In this document: positions 15,839 to 25,007 of the stretch, piece after piece
How positions within the stretch are numbered: the first letter of the stretch is position 1
How the letters are laid out: each line of letters starts with the position of its first letter
Source: Myxococcales bacterium
GTDB lineage: Bacteria > Myxococcota_A > Polyangia > Polyangiales > Polyangiaceae
Direction: 5' to 3'
Assembly: GCA_021847645.1 (NCBI GenBank)
Contig: JAJZQG010000057.1
Span: forward strand, 1 to 40,228
Length of the DNA: 40,228 nt
The notes under the pieces: generated by a model
What the model was told of the DNA's origin: nothing
The model's database searches: none
Seen by the model: the letters and a program-made list of their open reading frames with translations, nothing else
Made by a program: the position numbers and the translations under genes

Positions 15839-18274
15839 ACGCCAGGCGAAGTAACCCCAGCGCGCAAAGCTCGCCAACCACGGCAGCAGCGCCTTGTTCG
15901 GCGGATACGGCACCACGCCCGCTCCGTCCGGCAGCCGCTCCCCGATCTTCCCCAGCACCTCGCGCGTGTCCCCCCCTCGCATCGGCGCAGGTCCAACGTC
16001 CGCCAGCTTCGTCGACGAGAAGTGCAGCGGAACCCGCACGAACGTCAGCGGCGCGCTGCACCCCGGAAACTCCCGCTTGCGTACCGCCGGCGTCTGCTCC
16101 GCGTCGAACTGCCCGATGTCGTCCACCAGACGCTTGATCTTCGGCCACGGCACCACCGCGACCGTATCGCCCACCCCGGCGCTGCGCACGCTCCGCTGCC
16201 ACCACGCCGCAGGCTTGTGCCAGTGGCGCTTCCGCACTTGCTCCAACGCTGCGCCGCGCCCGTCCCACGGCACCGCATTGATACCGACGCTCGCCAGCCA
16301 GTGGTCCACGTCGCCGCGCGGACCGGCCACGCATACGTGGTTGTCCAGCGCGCGAACGATGCCCGCCACGATACGGCGGCGCGGGTCGTCGGGCTCATCG
16401 ACCCCGGCGCGGCGGGCGTGCTGCAGGAGCCTCTCGCGCTGCAGCTCGGCGATCTTCGTGATCTGGAAGAGCACCGCCGTGCTGGTGAGGTGCGAGGCGG
16501 AGAACACCCCTCGGCCCGTGCGCGCCTGGTAGTACAAGCCCAGCACCGTCGCGAACGCGCCGGACAGCCCCGAGCCGATGTCGATGATCGGCGTGGGCAG
16601 CAGCTTGGGACGATCCCCCTGCGCGTACGTCATCTGGATGCCCGTGACCGCCTGCACCACCTGCTCGAAGCCGGGCCGATGCTGCCAGCCGCCCTCGTTG
16701 CCGTACGCGTTCAAGTGCGTGTAGACCAGCTCCGGGAAGCGCTCGTGCAATGCCTGGGGATCGACTCCGACCGCCCGCGCCACGTCCAGGTGACGGTAGT
16801 TCTGGATGAACGCGTGAGGACGCAGCTGCTCGAGGATCGACCAGAGCTTCTTCTTGCCGTCGTCGGTCGTGAAGTCGAGGGTGACGGACTTCTTGCCCGC
16901 GTTGAAGACCAGATGGAACGACAGGGCCCAGTCCAGGCCCGACGGGTTCTGCACCGAGACGACCTCGGCGCCCAGCTCGGCCAGCACACGGGCGGCACAC
17001 GGCCCGGCAATGACGCGCGACAGATCCAGCACCCGAATCCCCTGCAGGGGCGGTCCGGGAATCGACGCATCCTCGGCCGGAGAGCCGTCGGTCACCGTAT
17101 GCGGGCTCGAGATGCGCTCCCACGCGTCCGCCAGAACACCTAGCCCGTCTTCGAGCCTGCGCCTCGGCGAGAGGTTTGGCCGGTGCGAGGGCGACGAGGC
17201 GACCGGCCCCGGCGACGTCATCTCCCCGAACTGCGGATCGCGCACCGTGCACACGTCGCTCATGCCCGCAGCCACGCTGTCCCGAAGCCACTCGTCGACG
17301 GTCCGCACCTTGATGCAACACAGCTCCTTGCCGAGGATCTCCTCCCACTCGTGCGCGTCCCTGGTGATGAAGATTCGCTCGTAGGCGCGGCGGATCCTCT
17401 TCGCTTCGGGAATGCTCTTGACCTGGCTCGGGTCGCGCATCGTGGCTTCGGACATGATGGTGCGCAGACGGGCGATGTCTCTTCCGTAACCGATGCTCTC
17501 CAATAGTTCCAGAATTCGCGCGTTGTGGGCAGGCAACGTCACGTGCAGGTAGATGTAGCGCCGGTCGCGGCACAACCACGGACTCATGAAGGGCGTGCCG
17601 ACCATCTTCAGGGGCAAGAAGCCGCGGGGGACGCCAGTCTTGACCAGAATCTGCAGCACCTGCGCGAACAGGTTCGCCTCGTACAGCGACGTATCGATGT
17701 GCTGCCCTCGGCGCGTCCTGCGCCGCGCCACGAGCGCCGCCACGATCGCATTGGCCGCGAACAGGCCCGACATGATCGAGCCCACCGGGAACTGGTGGTA
17801 GCGCGGGCCTCCCAGGGGCTTGTCGTAGAGGAATCCCGCCATGCCGGCCACAGCCTCGTAGCCAGGCAGCCGCCGTCGCGGATCTCCCACCGGAAAGGTG
17901 CCGATCGCGCAGCTGATCAACCCCGGGTTGCCGTGCCCACGCACCTCGCGGAGTTCCAGCCCCAGGGCCGCCAAGGCCCGATCCCCCACCGAATCGAGCA
18001 CGACGTCGCAGCACGCCACCAGCCTGCGAAGCGCGGCGCGATCCGCCTCGGCGCTGAAATCGACCTCGGCCTGCGCCTTGCCTCTGGACACCATGGCGTC
18101 GAGCACCGGATCGGCCGCAGCGGTCGCGCGATCGAGCACGACCACCACGTCGGCCCCTTGCTCGGCCAACACCATGGTTGCCAGCGAGGCCGCCAGCGAC
18201 CTGCCAATCTGCACCACGCGCAGTCCGTCGAGCAAGGGAGAGTCGGGGCTTGCTTCGTCGATGGGCTCGTCCAT
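15824..18274 (-). CDS. Tandem-domain class III CoA-transferase (CaiB/BaiF family)
   Basis: An 816-residue protein made of two CaiB/BaiF-type domains, residues about 13-350 and 408-800. Class III enzymes move CoA between carboxylic acids through an aspartyl-CoA thioester. The second domain has the full family pattern: LDLSRVIAGPCAARVLAELGA, and IIDIGSGLSGAFA with the probable catalytic aspartate D565. In the first domain the aligned segment reads QFPVGSIMSGLFA, so that aspartate is replaced by proline (P163). The fused protein probably copies the interlocked dimer of the family with one active site. Substrate unknown. It is 28 bp downstream of the GDSL esterase gene on the same strand, and the two may be cotranscribed. 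Confidence 0.88.
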   Translation of the reverse strand: MDEPIDEASPDSPLLDGLRVVQIGRSLAASLATMVLAEQGADVVVVLDRATAAADPVLDAMVSRGKAQAEVDFSAEADRAALRRLVACCDVVLDSVGDRALAALGLELREVRGHGNPGLISCAIGTFPVGDPRRRLPGYEAVAGMAGFLYDKPLGGPRYHQFPVGSIMSGLFAANAIVAALVARRRTRRGQHIDTSLYEANLFAQVLQILVKTGVPRGFLPLKMVGTPFMSPWLCRDRRYIYLHVTLPAHNARILELLESIGYGRDIARLRTIMSEATMRDPSQVKSIPEAKRIRRAYERIFITRDAHEWEEILGKELCCIKVRTVDEWLRDSVAAGMSDVCTVRDPQFGEMTSPGPVASSPSHRPNLSPRRRLEDGLGVLADAWERISSPHTVTDGSPAEDASIPGPPLQGIRVLDLSRVIAGPCAARVLAELGAEVVSVQNPSGLDWALSFHLVFNAGKKSVTLDFTTDDGKKKLWSILEQLRPHAFIQNYRHLDVARAVGVDPQALHERFPELVYTHLNAYGNEGGWQHRPGFEQVVQAVTGIQMTYAQGDRPKLLPTPIIDIGSGLSGAFATVLGLYYQARTGRGVFSASHLTSTAVLFQITKIAELQRERLLQHARRAGVDEPDDPRRRIVAGIVRALDNHVCVAGPRGDVDHWLASVGINAVPWDGRGAALEQVRKRHWHKPAAWWQRSVRSAGVGDTVAVVPWPKIKRLVDDIGQFDAEQTPAVRKREFPGCSAPLTFVRVPLHFSSTKLADVGPAPMRGGDTREVLGKIGERLPDGAGVVPYPPNKALLPWLASFARWGYFAWRSGNI

Positions 18275-18302
18275 TCCAATCCTCCGGCCAGCTGCGGCGG
18301 AT

Positions 18303-19040
18303 TCAACGACAATCGGAGAACACCTCGCGGAACAGGGCGTCGGCGACGACCCGGTGTCCCTGCTCGTTCCAGTGGATCAAGTCGCTAGGGTACCGCCGAT
18401 AGCGCGGATCGAGCGAGATGCCGTCGACGTCGAGCAACCGCGCGTGAATGTCCACGACCTGGTCGACGTTCCCTTGCCGCTGTTGCTCGAACATCCATCC
18501 GTTGAGGCGGTCGGTCGCACCGATGCGCACGTCGAGCGCGGCGCCCCGGTTGGTCCACGGGGGCACGGTGAGCGCCACGACGGTCGCCCCCCTGGAGCGG
18601 ACCTCGCGCCACATGATGCTCAGGTTCTTGCGGATGCTGCTGGTATCGGCGTAGCCGCGGGAACTGGCCACCAGGTCATTGACGCCTCCCAGGATCAGGA
18701 CATGCGTGTAGGCGGGGCGAGGGGGCTGCGGCCAAGGGCTCTGCCCGAACAAGTCGCGCGCCAGCCGCCAACGCATGTGGTCGGTCCGCTGGCCTCCCAC
18801 GCCGTACGCGTCGAAGCGGCTCTGCGGACAGCGCTCGTGCAACAGGCTCATGTAGCGCCCGCCGCCCACACGCGTGTCGGTCAGCGAGTCGCCGATCGCG
18901 GCGACCGTGTACACCGTCGTCCCCGACCCGGGCGGCGGCGCCACGCGAGTCGCATCCCCCGCGGCCACCGGCGGGACCGAGGCAAGCAGGGCAATCGCCG
19001 GCAACGCGAGCCATGTCAGTCCACTGCGAAGCGCATTCAC
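18303..19040 (-). CDS. Secreted SGNH/GDSL hydrolase
   Basis: A 245-residue esterase/lipase-type hydrolase with all SGNH blocks: AAIGDSLTD (nucleophile Ser), GVGGQRTDHM (block II Gly), LILGGVNDLV (block III Asn) and the C-terminal SDLIHWNEQGH with the Asp-x2-His pair. It begins with a signal peptide (LRSGLTWLALPAIALLASVPPVAAG), so it acts outside the cytoplasm. GTG 19040 was chosen because it directly precedes this signal sequence; GTG 19091 would add 17 residues. A TAGACT -10-like box lies 11 bases upstream. Natural substrate unknown; deacetylation of a polysaccharide or lipid cleavage are both possible. Confidence 0.85.
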   Translation of the reverse strand: MNALRSGLTWLALPAIALLASVPPVAAGDATRVAPPPGSGTTVYTVAAIGDSLTDTRVGGGRYMSLLHERCPQSRFDAYGVGGQRTDHMRWRLARDLFGQSPWPQPPRPAYTHVLILGGVNDLVASSRGYADTSSIRKNLSIMWREVRSRGATVVALTVPPWTNRGAALDVRIGATDRLNGWMFEQQRQGNVDQVVDIHARLLDVDGISLDPRYRRYPSDLIHWNEQGHRVVADALFREVFSDCR

Positions 19041-19051
19041 TGTTCCCGGCC

Positions 19052-19081
19052 AGTCTAGCGCGCCGCCGTCGCCCCGGCCAA
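19052..19081 (-). promoter_or_regulatory. Candidate promoter of the GDSL esterase gene
   Basis: On the minus strand TTGGCC (19076-19081) and TAGACT (19052-19057) are 18 bases apart. The -10 ends 11 bases before GTG 19040. The same TAGACTGGC sequence precedes the start at 22583. Confidence 0.35.
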
Positions 19082-19100
19082 CTCGCAGCACAGGAGCACG

Positions 19101-20438
19101 CTACGGATGGGCGCCTCGTCGGCCGGAACCACGAGCCCGGCGCGACAGCCCCCAAGCCAGCAATCCCATGATGCCCGCCGCAGCCCAGCTGCGCGAGGAC
19201 GTCCCGGGAACCGAGCACCCGCAGGAGGAGGCTCTCGGGGGGACGGGCCGGACGCTCACCGCGCCGTGCTGGCCGGCCCCGGCGATGGGCGCGGGCGCCG
19301 TGGGCATCCAAGGCCCTGTTGCCTCGTAGGCGGCGCTGTCGAACGCCTGGCCCTTGGTATCTCGCGCGGTCACGGACACCTTCTCGCCGTCCACGTGCAC
19401 CTCGACAAGATGGTAGATCGACGACGTGTAGGCTCTTCCCGTGGCGCGCGGGGTCACGTCGTAGAGCGGCGCTCCGCCGCCGCCGGAGATGATGTACTTG
19501 ATTCCGCCGTACTGGTCGCGCTCGTACATGTGGTCATGTCCGCCGAGCACCAGGTCGACATGGTGCTCGAGCAGCATGTGCAGGATACCGGCGCTCCTCA
19601 TTCCCCGGTCGGGCCCGTGCATTCCGGTGGAGAACGGCGAGTGGTGCAGGACCACGATGCGATGAGCGATCCCCTCCTCCGTATCTGCGCTTTCGAGCCG
19701 TTCCTTGAGCCAAGGCCGCTCGTCGGCTTCCCACGTATCCTGGCTGTCGAGCACGAAGAAGCGGCTGTTGCCCCACCGGAAAGTGTAGTAGGCCGCCAGC
19801 GGATTGTCCGGCGACGCGAAGAACTGCAGGAACGGCTCACGGCGCTTGGCGCCCTTGCCGCTGAGATCGTGGTTGCCGATCGCGACGAACTCGCACCGCT
19901 GGGCCAGCAGCGGCTGCGCAACGCGGAAGTACTCCTCCCACGCGTCGAGGTCGCTTCCCCGAGGCACCAGATCGCCCGTGTGCACCAGGAAGTCCGAGGG
20001 AATCCGAAGCATCCACTGCACCAGGTCGGCGTACACGTCCGGATCGTCTCGGTTGTCACCGGCCAGCAGGAACGTGAATGGCTTGGCGGCGTCCGCCGGG
20101 GCGGTCGTGAACGTCGCGGGCGCCGTCGTGCGCTCGCCCACCCGCACCGTATACGAATAGGTCGTGCCCGCCGTCAGACCGTCGACGGTGACGTCGTGAA
20201 ACTCGCTTTCGCCTTTGTCCTCGTAGCGTCGGACTCCCGCGGCGCCGGGCGCACGGAGCTCGACGGTCGCAGGCGCCGGCTCATCGACCTGGAACCGCAC
20301 CTGCACCCTGTTGGTGGCGAGGTGCTGCAGATAGGGCGCGATGACGAAATCCGTGGAAGCGAGTGCGTCGGTCGCCGCGAGCAGGAGCGCCGACGCAGCG
20401 GTGGCGACAAGCAGTCTCGTTGTGGCGGGCAAGGGCAT
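19101..20438 (-). CDS. Secreted metallophosphoesterase (purple acid phosphatase-like) with MYXO-CTERM-like anchor
   Basis: A 445-residue protein. A signal peptide (residues about 1-27, ending DALAS) is followed by a fibronectin-III-like N-terminal domain (ending GLTAGTTYSYTVRVGE), as in purple acid phosphatases. The metallophosphatase core shows LAGDNRDD, HTGDLVPRG, IGNHDL, VVLHHSPF and LGGHDHMYERD, which supply the two-metal site. The C-terminus has SSCGCSVPG, a membrane segment and an Arg-rich end, the layout of the MYXO-CTERM sorting signal. The enzyme should be exported and anchored to the outer surface, hydrolysing phosphomonoesters or diesters. A TACACG box six bases before ATG 20438 fits leaderless expression. 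Confidence 0.88.
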   Translation of the reverse strand: MPLPATTRLLVATAASALLLAATDALASTDFVIAPYLQHLATNRVQVRFQVDEPAPATVELRAPGAAGVRRYEDKGESEFHDVTVDGLTAGTTYSYTVRVGERTTAPATFTTAPADAAKPFTFLLAGDNRDDPDVYADLVQWMLRIPSDFLVHTGDLVPRGSDLDAWEEYFRVAQPLLAQRCEFVAIGNHDLSGKGAKRREPFLQFFASPDNPLAAYYTFRWGNSRFFVLDSQDTWEADERPWLKERLESADTEEGIAHRIVVLHHSPFSTGMHGPDRGMRSAGILHMLLEHHVDLVLGGHDHMYERDQYGGIKYIISGGGGAPLYDVTPRATGRAYTSSIYHLVEVHVDGEKVSVTARDTKGQAFDSAAYEATGPWMPTAPAPIAGAGQHGAVSVRPVPPRASSCGCSVPGTSSRSWAAAGIMGLLAWGLSRRARGSGRRGAHP

Positions 20439-20444
20439 GGCCGT

Positions 20445-20477
20445 CGTGTAGCACGTGGCCGGCGCCGGGGTCGTCAA
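20445..20477 (-). promoter_or_regulatory. Possible promoter of the metallophosphoesterase gene
   Basis: The minus strand has an extended -10 (TGCTACACG) whose hexamer, 20445-20450, ends six bases before ATG 20438. The nearest -35-like TTGACG (20472-20477) is 21 bases away, which is too far for a strong promoter. Confidence 0.28.
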
Positions 20478-20501
20478 AACCGTCCTACGCGATGGCCAGC
20501 A

Positions 20502-22088
20502 TCAGCGGATCATCCGAGTGGGCCGCGGCTTGGTCCACTCCAAGTGCAGCATGGTGTTCGGGCGTGGCTCTTCGGACTTGGGACCGGGCAGTACCCTTTC
20601 GGCCAACTCGGCGGCGTCGGGGCGCACACCGAAGGCGAAGAACCAGATGGCCCCGATCCAGAACGCTCCCACCAACACGTAGCCGGCCGCCCCCGCGAAA
20701 GCGCGCCGGCGGCGAAGCGCCTTCGCCGACTCGAAGAACACGGCAGCGGCAGGGATCAGGATGGGATAGATGAAGCGGAAGTCGGTGTGGTGGGGCCGGG
20801 GAGCCCAAATGTGGAACGACAGGCCCGCGACGATGAACCAAAGGGCAAGGTAGACCGACAGCACCCGATGATCGCGTGGCACGCGCCGCACGACCGCGAG
20901 CGCGACGAGCACGTAGCCGATGAGCAGCAAGAGCAGCGCGCTCTCGACACGCACCAGCGTCACGTTCGACCGAAAGGTCTTCCCGTCAGCCCATTGGAGT
21001 AGATTCCTGGTGCCGAACAGGCTGGACTTGAGCAGGTGATTCCAGTAGGGAACGTCGTTGTCGCCGGTCATCCCCGCGATCGAATACGGCGTTCTCAGGT
21101 AGGCGACCACGTCGAAGGTCAGGTACGTGCGGGCCAGGCCGTGCGGCGACGTGGGCCTGTCGAGCGCAGCCGCGCCCAAAGCGCGATGGGATAGCGGCCC
21201 GGGCTCGCGCCACAGCCGCACACCGCCCATGACGCCGAGGGCCAGCACCATCGCGGCAATCACCGCCCAATCACGCCTCGCGCGCTGTCGCGGCTCGCCC
21301 TTGCGCGCAGCGTCCCACGCGAGCAACCCGCCCAGCGCCCCCGCCAAGATCAGGCCGTTGAGCTTGGTGAAGGTCGCGCCCACTGCCAGCGCACAGGCCA
21401 CGATCAAGTGGCGGCGAGCCCGGTCGCGACGCCACCGGACCAGGTAGTACATGCCGGCCGACACCAACGCGAACAGCAGCAGGTCGTTGTTCAGGCGCAC
21501 GGAGTTGATCACGCTCACCGGCCAGAACACCAGAAATGCAGCCGCCCAGGGCTGCACACGCGTGTCCGACATCAGCGCCTGGACGGTCAACACGCCAAAA
21601 GCAACGAACACGTAGAACAGGCCGAGCGACATCACCTGCAGGGCGAACGGCGCGGAAACGACAGCGGACCGATAGGCGGCCACCATCACGCCGGCGGCCA
21701 GCAGGTGGTACAGCGGCGGGTGGTGGCAAATGGAGCAATCCTTCGCCATCGGCAGCTGGTGCAGCTCGACAAGGCGATGGATGTATTGCAGGTGCGCCGG
21801 AGCGTCATAGTTGCGCTCGTCGAAGGCCGTGCCGGACAAGTACCACGCATTCAGCGCGAACGACGCCACCATCACGAGCAGCGCGGGCAAACGAAAGCCC
21901 GCCCGACGCAGGAGCGCCGCCCCGAGCGCGGCCAGGGCGAGCACCAGCGATCCGAACAGCACGAGCCGGCCGTAGGCCGGGGCCATCCACGCGAGGCTGA
22001 TCGCGTCGATGGCGCCGAGGCCCAGCGCGACGGCCAAAGCGATGAGCGTGATGCGTCCTACAGGTATCTGACGAATGCCAGCGGGCAT
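20502..22088 (-). CDS. GT-C-type membrane glycosyltransferase (ArnT/PMT-like)
   Basis: A 528-residue polytopic membrane protein with about 11-13 hydrophobic segments. The first periplasmic loop carries GTAFDERNYDAPAHLQYIH, an acidic pair in the position of the catalytic DE/ED motif of polyprenyl-phosphate-sugar glycosyltransferases (GT39/GT83 type). It also has HHPPLYHLLAAG and RLNNDLLLF, common in such transferases. Expected role: moving a sugar from a lipid carrier to an envelope acceptor outside the inner membrane. ATG 22088 was chosen because a TTGCCA/TATACG promoter ends six bases before it. The start at 22193 lies upstream of that promoter. Confidence 0.75.
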   Translation of the reverse strand: MPAGIRQIPVGRITLIALAVALGLGAIDAISLAWMAPAYGRLVLFGSLVLALAALGAALLRRAGFRLPALLVMVASFALNAWYLSGTAFDERNYDAPAHLQYIHRLVELHQLPMAKDCSICHHPPLYHLLAAGVMVAAYRSAVVSAPFALQVMSLGLFYVFVAFGVLTVQALMSDTRVQPWAAAFLVFWPVSVINSVRLNNDLLLFALVSAGMYYLVRWRRDRARRHLIVACALAVGATFTKLNGLILAGALGGLLAWDAARKGEPRQRARRDWAVIAAMVLALGVMGGVRLWREPGPLSHRALGAAALDRPTSPHGLARTYLTFDVVAYLRTPYSIAGMTGDNDVPYWNHLLKSSLFGTRNLLQWADGKTFRSNVTLVRVESALLLLLIGYVLVALAVVRRVPRDHRVLSVYLALWFIVAGLSFHIWAPRPHHTDFRFIYPILIPAAAVFFESAKALRRRRAFAGAAGYVLVGAFWIGAIWFFAFGVRPDAAELAERVLPGPKSEEPRPNTMLHLEWTKPRPTRMIR

Positions 22089-22094
22089 GCAGCC

Positions 22095-22124
22095 CGTATA
22101 GGCGATGGAACGGGGAGTTGGCAA
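22095..22124 (-). promoter_or_regulatory. Promoter of the glycosyltransferase gene, leaderless type
   Basis: On the minus strand TTGCCA (22119-22124) and TATACG (22095-22100) are 18 bases apart, and the -10 ends six bases before ATG 22088. No Shine-Dalgarno sequence is present. Confidence 0.5.
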
Positions 22125-22546
22125 AGGGGACCGGGACGGTCCGGTCGATTGCGGCACCGATTGTGCTCCTGGCCGATCGCTACGACGCGTCAAGAACCAA
22201 GCCCGCCCGCGGACCAGGTCGACGTGAGCGGCCCGGGCCGCGAGATGGTCACGTGATGCGAAGCCCGCCCGAAGCCATGGCGCGCGGTCGCCCCGCGACC
22301 CACTTCAATGCATCGCCAACTATCATGCTCGGTGACTCGGGCGTCCATCCCTAGCGGGCGTGGGATGTCGAGTCGGGCGCCCCGCGTCCCGGCGGCTCGG
22401 CCCCAGAGCAAGCCCAACGCGCGATGGGCTCCCGTTCGCCCTTCCTCGGCCGAGCAGGCAACCGTACCGCATCGGCACTCATTCACGCGATCGCCCGGCG
22501 CGGGCTCCCATCGCGAACGCACCAGATGTGGCCGCTTGTTTTCCCG
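22125..22546. other. Divergent intergenic region without a recognisable gene
   Basis: The stretch between the glycosyltransferase promoter and the promoter of the MYXO-CTERM protein contains only Pro/Arg/Gly-rich shadow frames with no family-like sequence. I see no RNA gene or repeat in it. Confidence 0.5.
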
Positions 22547-22574
22547 TTGCTGGCCCGAAAATCCCGCGTAGACT
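22547..22574 (+). promoter_or_regulatory. Promoter of the MYXO-CTERM protein gene, leaderless type
   Basis: TTGCTG (22547-22552) and TAGACT (22569-22574) are 16 bases apart. The -10 ends eight bases before ATG 22583 and there is no Shine-Dalgarno sequence. Confidence 0.45.
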
Positions 22575-22582
22575 GGCTGGTC

Positions 22583-24319
22583 ATGAAGCCCTGGACCCTT
22601 TCCCTTGCGCTGCTGCTCACGCCTACCTCGGCCCTTGCCGTAACTCAGCCAGACGGTACGCTCATCCCCACTGCGCCCGGCTGCAACGGCGGTCAGCCTA
22701 CCGGTCTCGCCGCTGTCTTTGCCTGCGTCTGCGACACGGCCAACGTCTGCAACATTGGCGCGCCTTGCCCGGGCGGCTCCACCAGCTGCGATGACGGGCA
22801 GAACGCCACCTGCGAAACCACGCTCTGGCACAGCCCCAACGACAACTCCTGCATCCCGTCGAACATGAGCGGGCTCGATCCGCAGCTCGACGCCAGGATC
22901 ACGCCCGAAACCTTCCAGCCCACGTGTCCGCCGACGTTCCGCATGGTCAGCCGCGGCACGGCGATGTTCAAGGACATCTTCGGCTGGTACAACGCGACCA
23001 ACCCGCCGACCAAGCCGGACGTGTCGGACCTTCATCCCATGCTCAAGTGCACCGACGGAACGGGCACGGTGTCACCACTCGACATCCAGAACGACCCGAA
23101 CTGGAAGGGCGGAGAGGTGGGCTTCTTCCTGGCAACGCCCGAATCCCACACGCAAGGCGGCACGTGCGCCAACGGCGACTGTTGCGCATCGATCGGTCGC
23201 ATCAACAACGGCGAAGGGTACGTCTACTACTCGCAGCGCGCCTTCAACCCCGACGCCCAGGGCGCCAACTCCCAGATTCACCTGCTCATCTATGACAGCA
23301 AGATCCACGACCAGAAGTTCTACTTCGCCTGGGAGGACATCTTCGGCGGCCAGAGCAACGACTTCACCGACATCGTCACGAGCGTCGAAGGCGTCGAGTG
23401 CTCCGGCGGAGGCGTCGTCTGCGAGACGGGCAAGCCAGGCGTTTGCGCGCAGGGGATCTCGAAGTGCGACGACACCGGTGCGCTGAAATGCCAGCAACTC
23501 TTCCAGCCGAGCGCCGAGGTGTGCGACGCGGTCGACAACGACTGCAACGGTCTGGTCGACGACAACGCCACCTGCCCGAACGACGAGGTCTGCCTCAACG
23601 GCCGCTGCGTGGGCCCCTGCAGCTCGCCCGAGTTTCCGTGCACGATCGGCGCATGCGACACGGCGACCGGCCTGTGCGTGCCGGCAGCGTGCGTGGGCAA
23701 GACGTGCCCCTCCGGCCAGGTCTGCCGCGACGGCTCCTGCGTTGCGCCGTGCGACGGCATCGTCTGTCCGCGCGGCCAGACTTGCGTGAACGACGCCTGC
23801 CTCGCCCTATGTGACGGCGTGTCTTGCGCGCCCGGCCAGATCTGCCTGAGCGGCGTGTGCGTCGACGGCTGCAACTCCTGCAGCGGTGCGGCATGCAAGC
23901 TTCCTCTCAAGTGCAACACGAACAGCGGCGAGTGTCTCGACCCGTCGTGCACTCCTGCGTGCGGTCCGGGGACCTACTGCGACAACGGCACATGCAAGGA
24001 CGCATGCGACGGAGCGGTGTGTCCCGGGGGCGTGGCGTGCGTCAACGGCCAGTGCCTCGTTCCCGGAGAGGGAGACGGCGGCGTGCTGATCGACGCTGGC
24101 GGCGGCACGGGCGGTGGGCTTGTGGACGGCTCGATCGGTACGGGTGGCGGGGGTGACGACGCGGGCACGGGCGCGACGACGGTCTACCAGCCGGGCAACA
24201 ACGACAGCGGCTGCGGCTGCAGCACACCGGCGGGACGATCGGCGGGGCGCGCCGGTGCAGCGCTTCTCGCCCTCGCCATGACGCTGATCGGCGCGCGCAA
24301 GCGTCGCCACGCGCTCTGA
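22583..24319 (+). CDS. Cys-rich secreted protein with DUF4114-like and MopE-type parts and a MYXO-CTERM-like anchor
   Basis: A 578-residue surface protein. A signal peptide (MKPWTLSLALLLTPTSALAV) comes first. Residues about 120-275 look like DUF4114: GFFLATPESH, YSQRAFNPDA, and a Ca2+-type end FAWEDIFGGQSNDFTD. Next is a MopE-type motif VCDAVDNDCNGLVDD, known from myxobacterial and related surface proteins and thought to bind metal. Residues 340-490 hold five or six degenerate repeats of the type C-x3-CPxGQxCxxGxC, EGF-like in spacing. A Gly/Asp-rich linker leads to DSGCGCSTPAGRS, a membrane segment and ARKRRHAL, a MYXO-CTERM-like sorting tail. It probably sits on the outer surface; its ligand is unknown. 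Confidence 0.85.
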   Translation: MKPWTLSLALLLTPTSALAVTQPDGTLIPTAPGCNGGQPTGLAAVFACVCDTANVCNIGAPCPGGSTSCDDGQNATCETTLWHSPNDNSCIPSNMSGLDPQLDARITPETFQPTCPPTFRMVSRGTAMFKDIFGWYNATNPPTKPDVSDLHPMLKCTDGTGTVSPLDIQNDPNWKGGEVGFFLATPESHTQGGTCANGDCCASIGRINNGEGYVYYSQRAFNPDAQGANSQIHLLIYDSKIHDQKFYFAWEDIFGGQSNDFTDIVTSVEGVECSGGGVVCETGKPGVCAQGISKCDDTGALKCQQLFQPSAEVCDAVDNDCNGLVDDNATCPNDEVCLNGRCVGPCSSPEFPCTIGACDTATGLCVPAACVGKTCPSGQVCRDGSCVAPCDGIVCPRGQTCVNDACLALCDGVSCAPGQICLSGVCVDGCNSCSGAACKLPLKCNTNSGECLDPSCTPACGPGTYCDNGTCKDACDGAVCPGGVACVNGQCLVPGEGDGGVLIDAGGGTGGGLVDGSIGTGGGGDDAGTGATTVYQPGNNDSGCGCSTPAGRSAGRAGAALLALAMTLIGARKRRHAL

Positions 24320-24398
24320 CATCGCATCGCCACCTCACCCGCCCGATCGCTCCCCACGTCGCGCGCAATCTCCCACGCCGCGGTCGGCCGCGGGTGCG

Positions 24399-25007
24399 TC
24401 AATCCAGCCGGCAGAGAACGAAGTAGTGGTCGAGCGCCTGCTCGCCTTTGAACGCAGTTCCGATCGACACGTGAGCGGACACGCGGCGCATGAAGTCCCG
24501 CGTGCCGTTGTAGACGAAGCGCTGCAGGCCCCTAGTATTGGGAATCACGGACGGCCAGTGCGCGGGCACCGGGCCATCGGGCACCTGGAAGTAGTCGACG
24601 ACCAGGGCGCCCCTGGCCTCCCACGCGAAGTGCCCGACCGTGGGCATCAGCACGAAGTATCCGGGGCCCACGATCCACTTCGACGGCGCGTGATTGTAGC
24701 CGATCAACCGGGCTGTGCCGTCGTCCGGGCGGCAGAAGCGCTTCTCGAAGAACCGATGGGGCGGCGGCAGGGGCAGCGTGTTGCGGCCGAAGTGACGCAC
24801 TTCGTGCAACGGCCCCACGTGTTCGGGCACGAAGTGGGCGAGCTCCAGGGCCGGGGAATCCGCAGCCTTCTGGTACAGCCTGCGCTGCTGCGTCCGGTCC
24901 AGCGTACGAACTGCGTCGATCCGCTCGTCCGAGGAGACGCGGTCGAGCGTCTCGGCGATGGCGGAGACCGGGGTGGTCTCGTCGAGGATCATGCGCGCGA
25001 GGTCCAT
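24399..25007 (-). CDS. Conserved-looking hypothetical protein
   Basis: A 202-residue soluble protein with no signal peptide and no membrane segment. It starts MDLARMILDETTPVS, has an alpha-helical first 60 residues, and then a beta-rich part with FEKRFCRPDDGTARLIGYNH, GPGYFVLMP and ALVVDYFQVPDG. I do not recognise the family. CCAGGAG lies seven bases before ATG 25007, which settles the start; the open frame continues upstream to 25235 in sequence unlike protein. Codon use is typical of the neighbours. A small perfect hairpin (CCGCGG/CCGCGG) lies just beyond the stop at about 24377-24392. Confidence 0.65.
   Translation of the reverse strand: MDLARMILDETTPVSAIAETLDRVSSDERIDAVRTLDRTQQRRLYQKAADSPALELAHFVPEHVGPLHEVRHFGRNTLPLPPPHRFFEKRFCRPDDGTARLIGYNHAPSKWIVGPGYFVLMPTVGHFAWEARGALVVDYFQVPDGPVPAHWPSVIPNTRGLQRFVYNGTRDFMRRVSAHVSIGTAFKGEQALDHYFVLCRLD

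Noticed and set aside
16395..18014. Minus-strand 539-codon frame within the CoA-transferase gene
   Set aside because: Overlapping alternate frame with no family-like sequence; the other frame has two full CoA-transferase domains.
19107..21002. Very long plus-strand open frame opposite the metallophosphoesterase and glycosyltransferase genes
   Set aside because: It is an Arg/His/Gly-rich shadow produced by high-GC codon bias; the opposite strand has complete enzyme motifs.
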